Positions 63,781-64,000 of a stretch of DNA of 64,000 nt are shown one piece after another. The position numbers were made by a program, and so were the translations under genes. Numbering within the stretch: position 1 is the stretch's first letter; every line of letters begins with the position of its first letter. A model generated the notes under the pieces. It ran no database searches and had not been told where the DNA came from. It saw nothing but the letters and a program-made list of their open reading frames with translations. The DNA lies in assembly GCA_029834535.1 (NCBI GenBank), contig JAQMWT010000057.1, forward strand, positions 310,001 through 374,000, given 5' to 3'. The DNA is from Chrysophaeum taylorii. Lineage: Eukaryota; Sar; Pelagophyceae; Pelagomonadales; Pelagomonadaceae.

Positions 63781-64000
63781 GTCGTCGTCTATTTTGCTGG
63801 CGCTGGAGGATCAACGTTGGGTATCCGGCGATGCAACGAGCTATATGGCAGTTCATTTCGCACTGTCTAGGCTTTGGATGCTTGTCCCCAAGCCCGAGCC
63901 ACCTTTGAGCTCAATTTTCCGAAGATTCCCTATGTTTTGCATGAGTTGGGGAATCTCATCGTCGTACATACGACTTGGTGTTGTCGTATTTACATTCAGA
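63772..64000 (+). pseudogene. C5 cytosine-DNA methyltransferase domain start (partial, one in-frame stop)
   Basis: In one frame I read YTFVVVYFAGAGGSTLGIRR, which fits methyltransferase motif I (family F-A-G-x-G-G-x-x-x-G), then 16 codons later the TAG at 63868-63870, then ALDACPQARATFELNFPKIP and YVLHELGNL. The second block matches the family pattern of an acidic residue after motif I, here Asp, followed by a Thr-Tyr/Phe-x-x-Asn-(F)-P run. The spacing is correct and the stop replaces a position that often holds a hydrophobic residue. The catalytic Pro-Cys motif IV would lie beyond the window. The upstream neighbour is the gag of a retroelement, so the enzyme would be element-borne. Confidence 0.65.

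Overview
The window looks like nuclear DNA of a eukaryotic alga with a secondary plastid, most likely an ochrophyte of the pelagophyte or diatom kind. The reasons are: genes scattered on both strands without operons; short GT-AG introns that can be verified by reading frame; several N-termini that resemble bipartite plastid-targeting signals with Phe or Leu just after the signal-peptide cut; a monomeric isocitrate dehydrogenase carrying EF-hands; kinesin, BART and RAP-domain proteins; and abundant retroelements. The lineage call is inference. I found no rRNA, tRNA, CRISPR array or prokaryotic-style operon.

Layout. Positions 1-2.2 kb hold a gag-like retroelement on the minus strand. From 4.4 to 33.8 kb lies a gene-rich stretch: a plastid-type tandem SnoaL-like protein, a DUF1295/ICMT-like membrane protein, an 1848-residue multi-span membrane protein with two micro-introns, a TMEM184/Ost-alpha-like protein, a kinesin, a CPBP intramembrane protease in four exons, a membrane-anchored sulfotransferase, a cytidine/dCMP-type deaminase, a secreted phytochelatin-synthase-like peptidase, a CIA30-MsrB fusion, a second sulfotransferase, and a mitochondrial-type monomeric IDH. 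From 33.8 to 45 kb is a graveyard of mobile elements: LINE 3' ends in several copies, a DDE/CENP-B-type transposase, a hAT C-terminus, a Helitron/PIF1 helicase, minisatellites, and a 142-bp tail-to-tail inverted repeat. From 45 to 60 kb genes resume: a small double SEC-C protein, a RAP-domain organellar RNA-binding protein, an ACOT9-type thioesterase, a BART-plus-calycin-like protein, a sulfatase, an acidic low-complexity protein and an S49 peptidase. From 61.2 kb to the end runs a second LTR-type retroelement whose gag is followed directly by the start of a C5 cytosine methyltransferase domain, cut by the window edge.

How genes may relate. Two sulfotransferases and a sulfatase point to sulfated glycans made and turned over by this cell. 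Several products appear to enter the secretory or plastid route (SnoaL-like, DUF1295, SEC-C, RAP, S49, CIA30-MsrB, phytochelatin-synthase-like). Four pairs are divergently arranged with 81-202 bp between start codons (8.54/8.68, 19.12/19.20, 23.88/24.00 and 49.33/49.54 kb), which suggests shared promoters. Most introns are 43-62 nt; three are 111, 173 and 236 nt.

The most striking item is the methyltransferase signature inside the right-hand retroelement. It has the motif I block and the following Asp-Asn block in one frame with one in-frame stop, downstream of a frameshifted gag, so this particular copy looks inactive.
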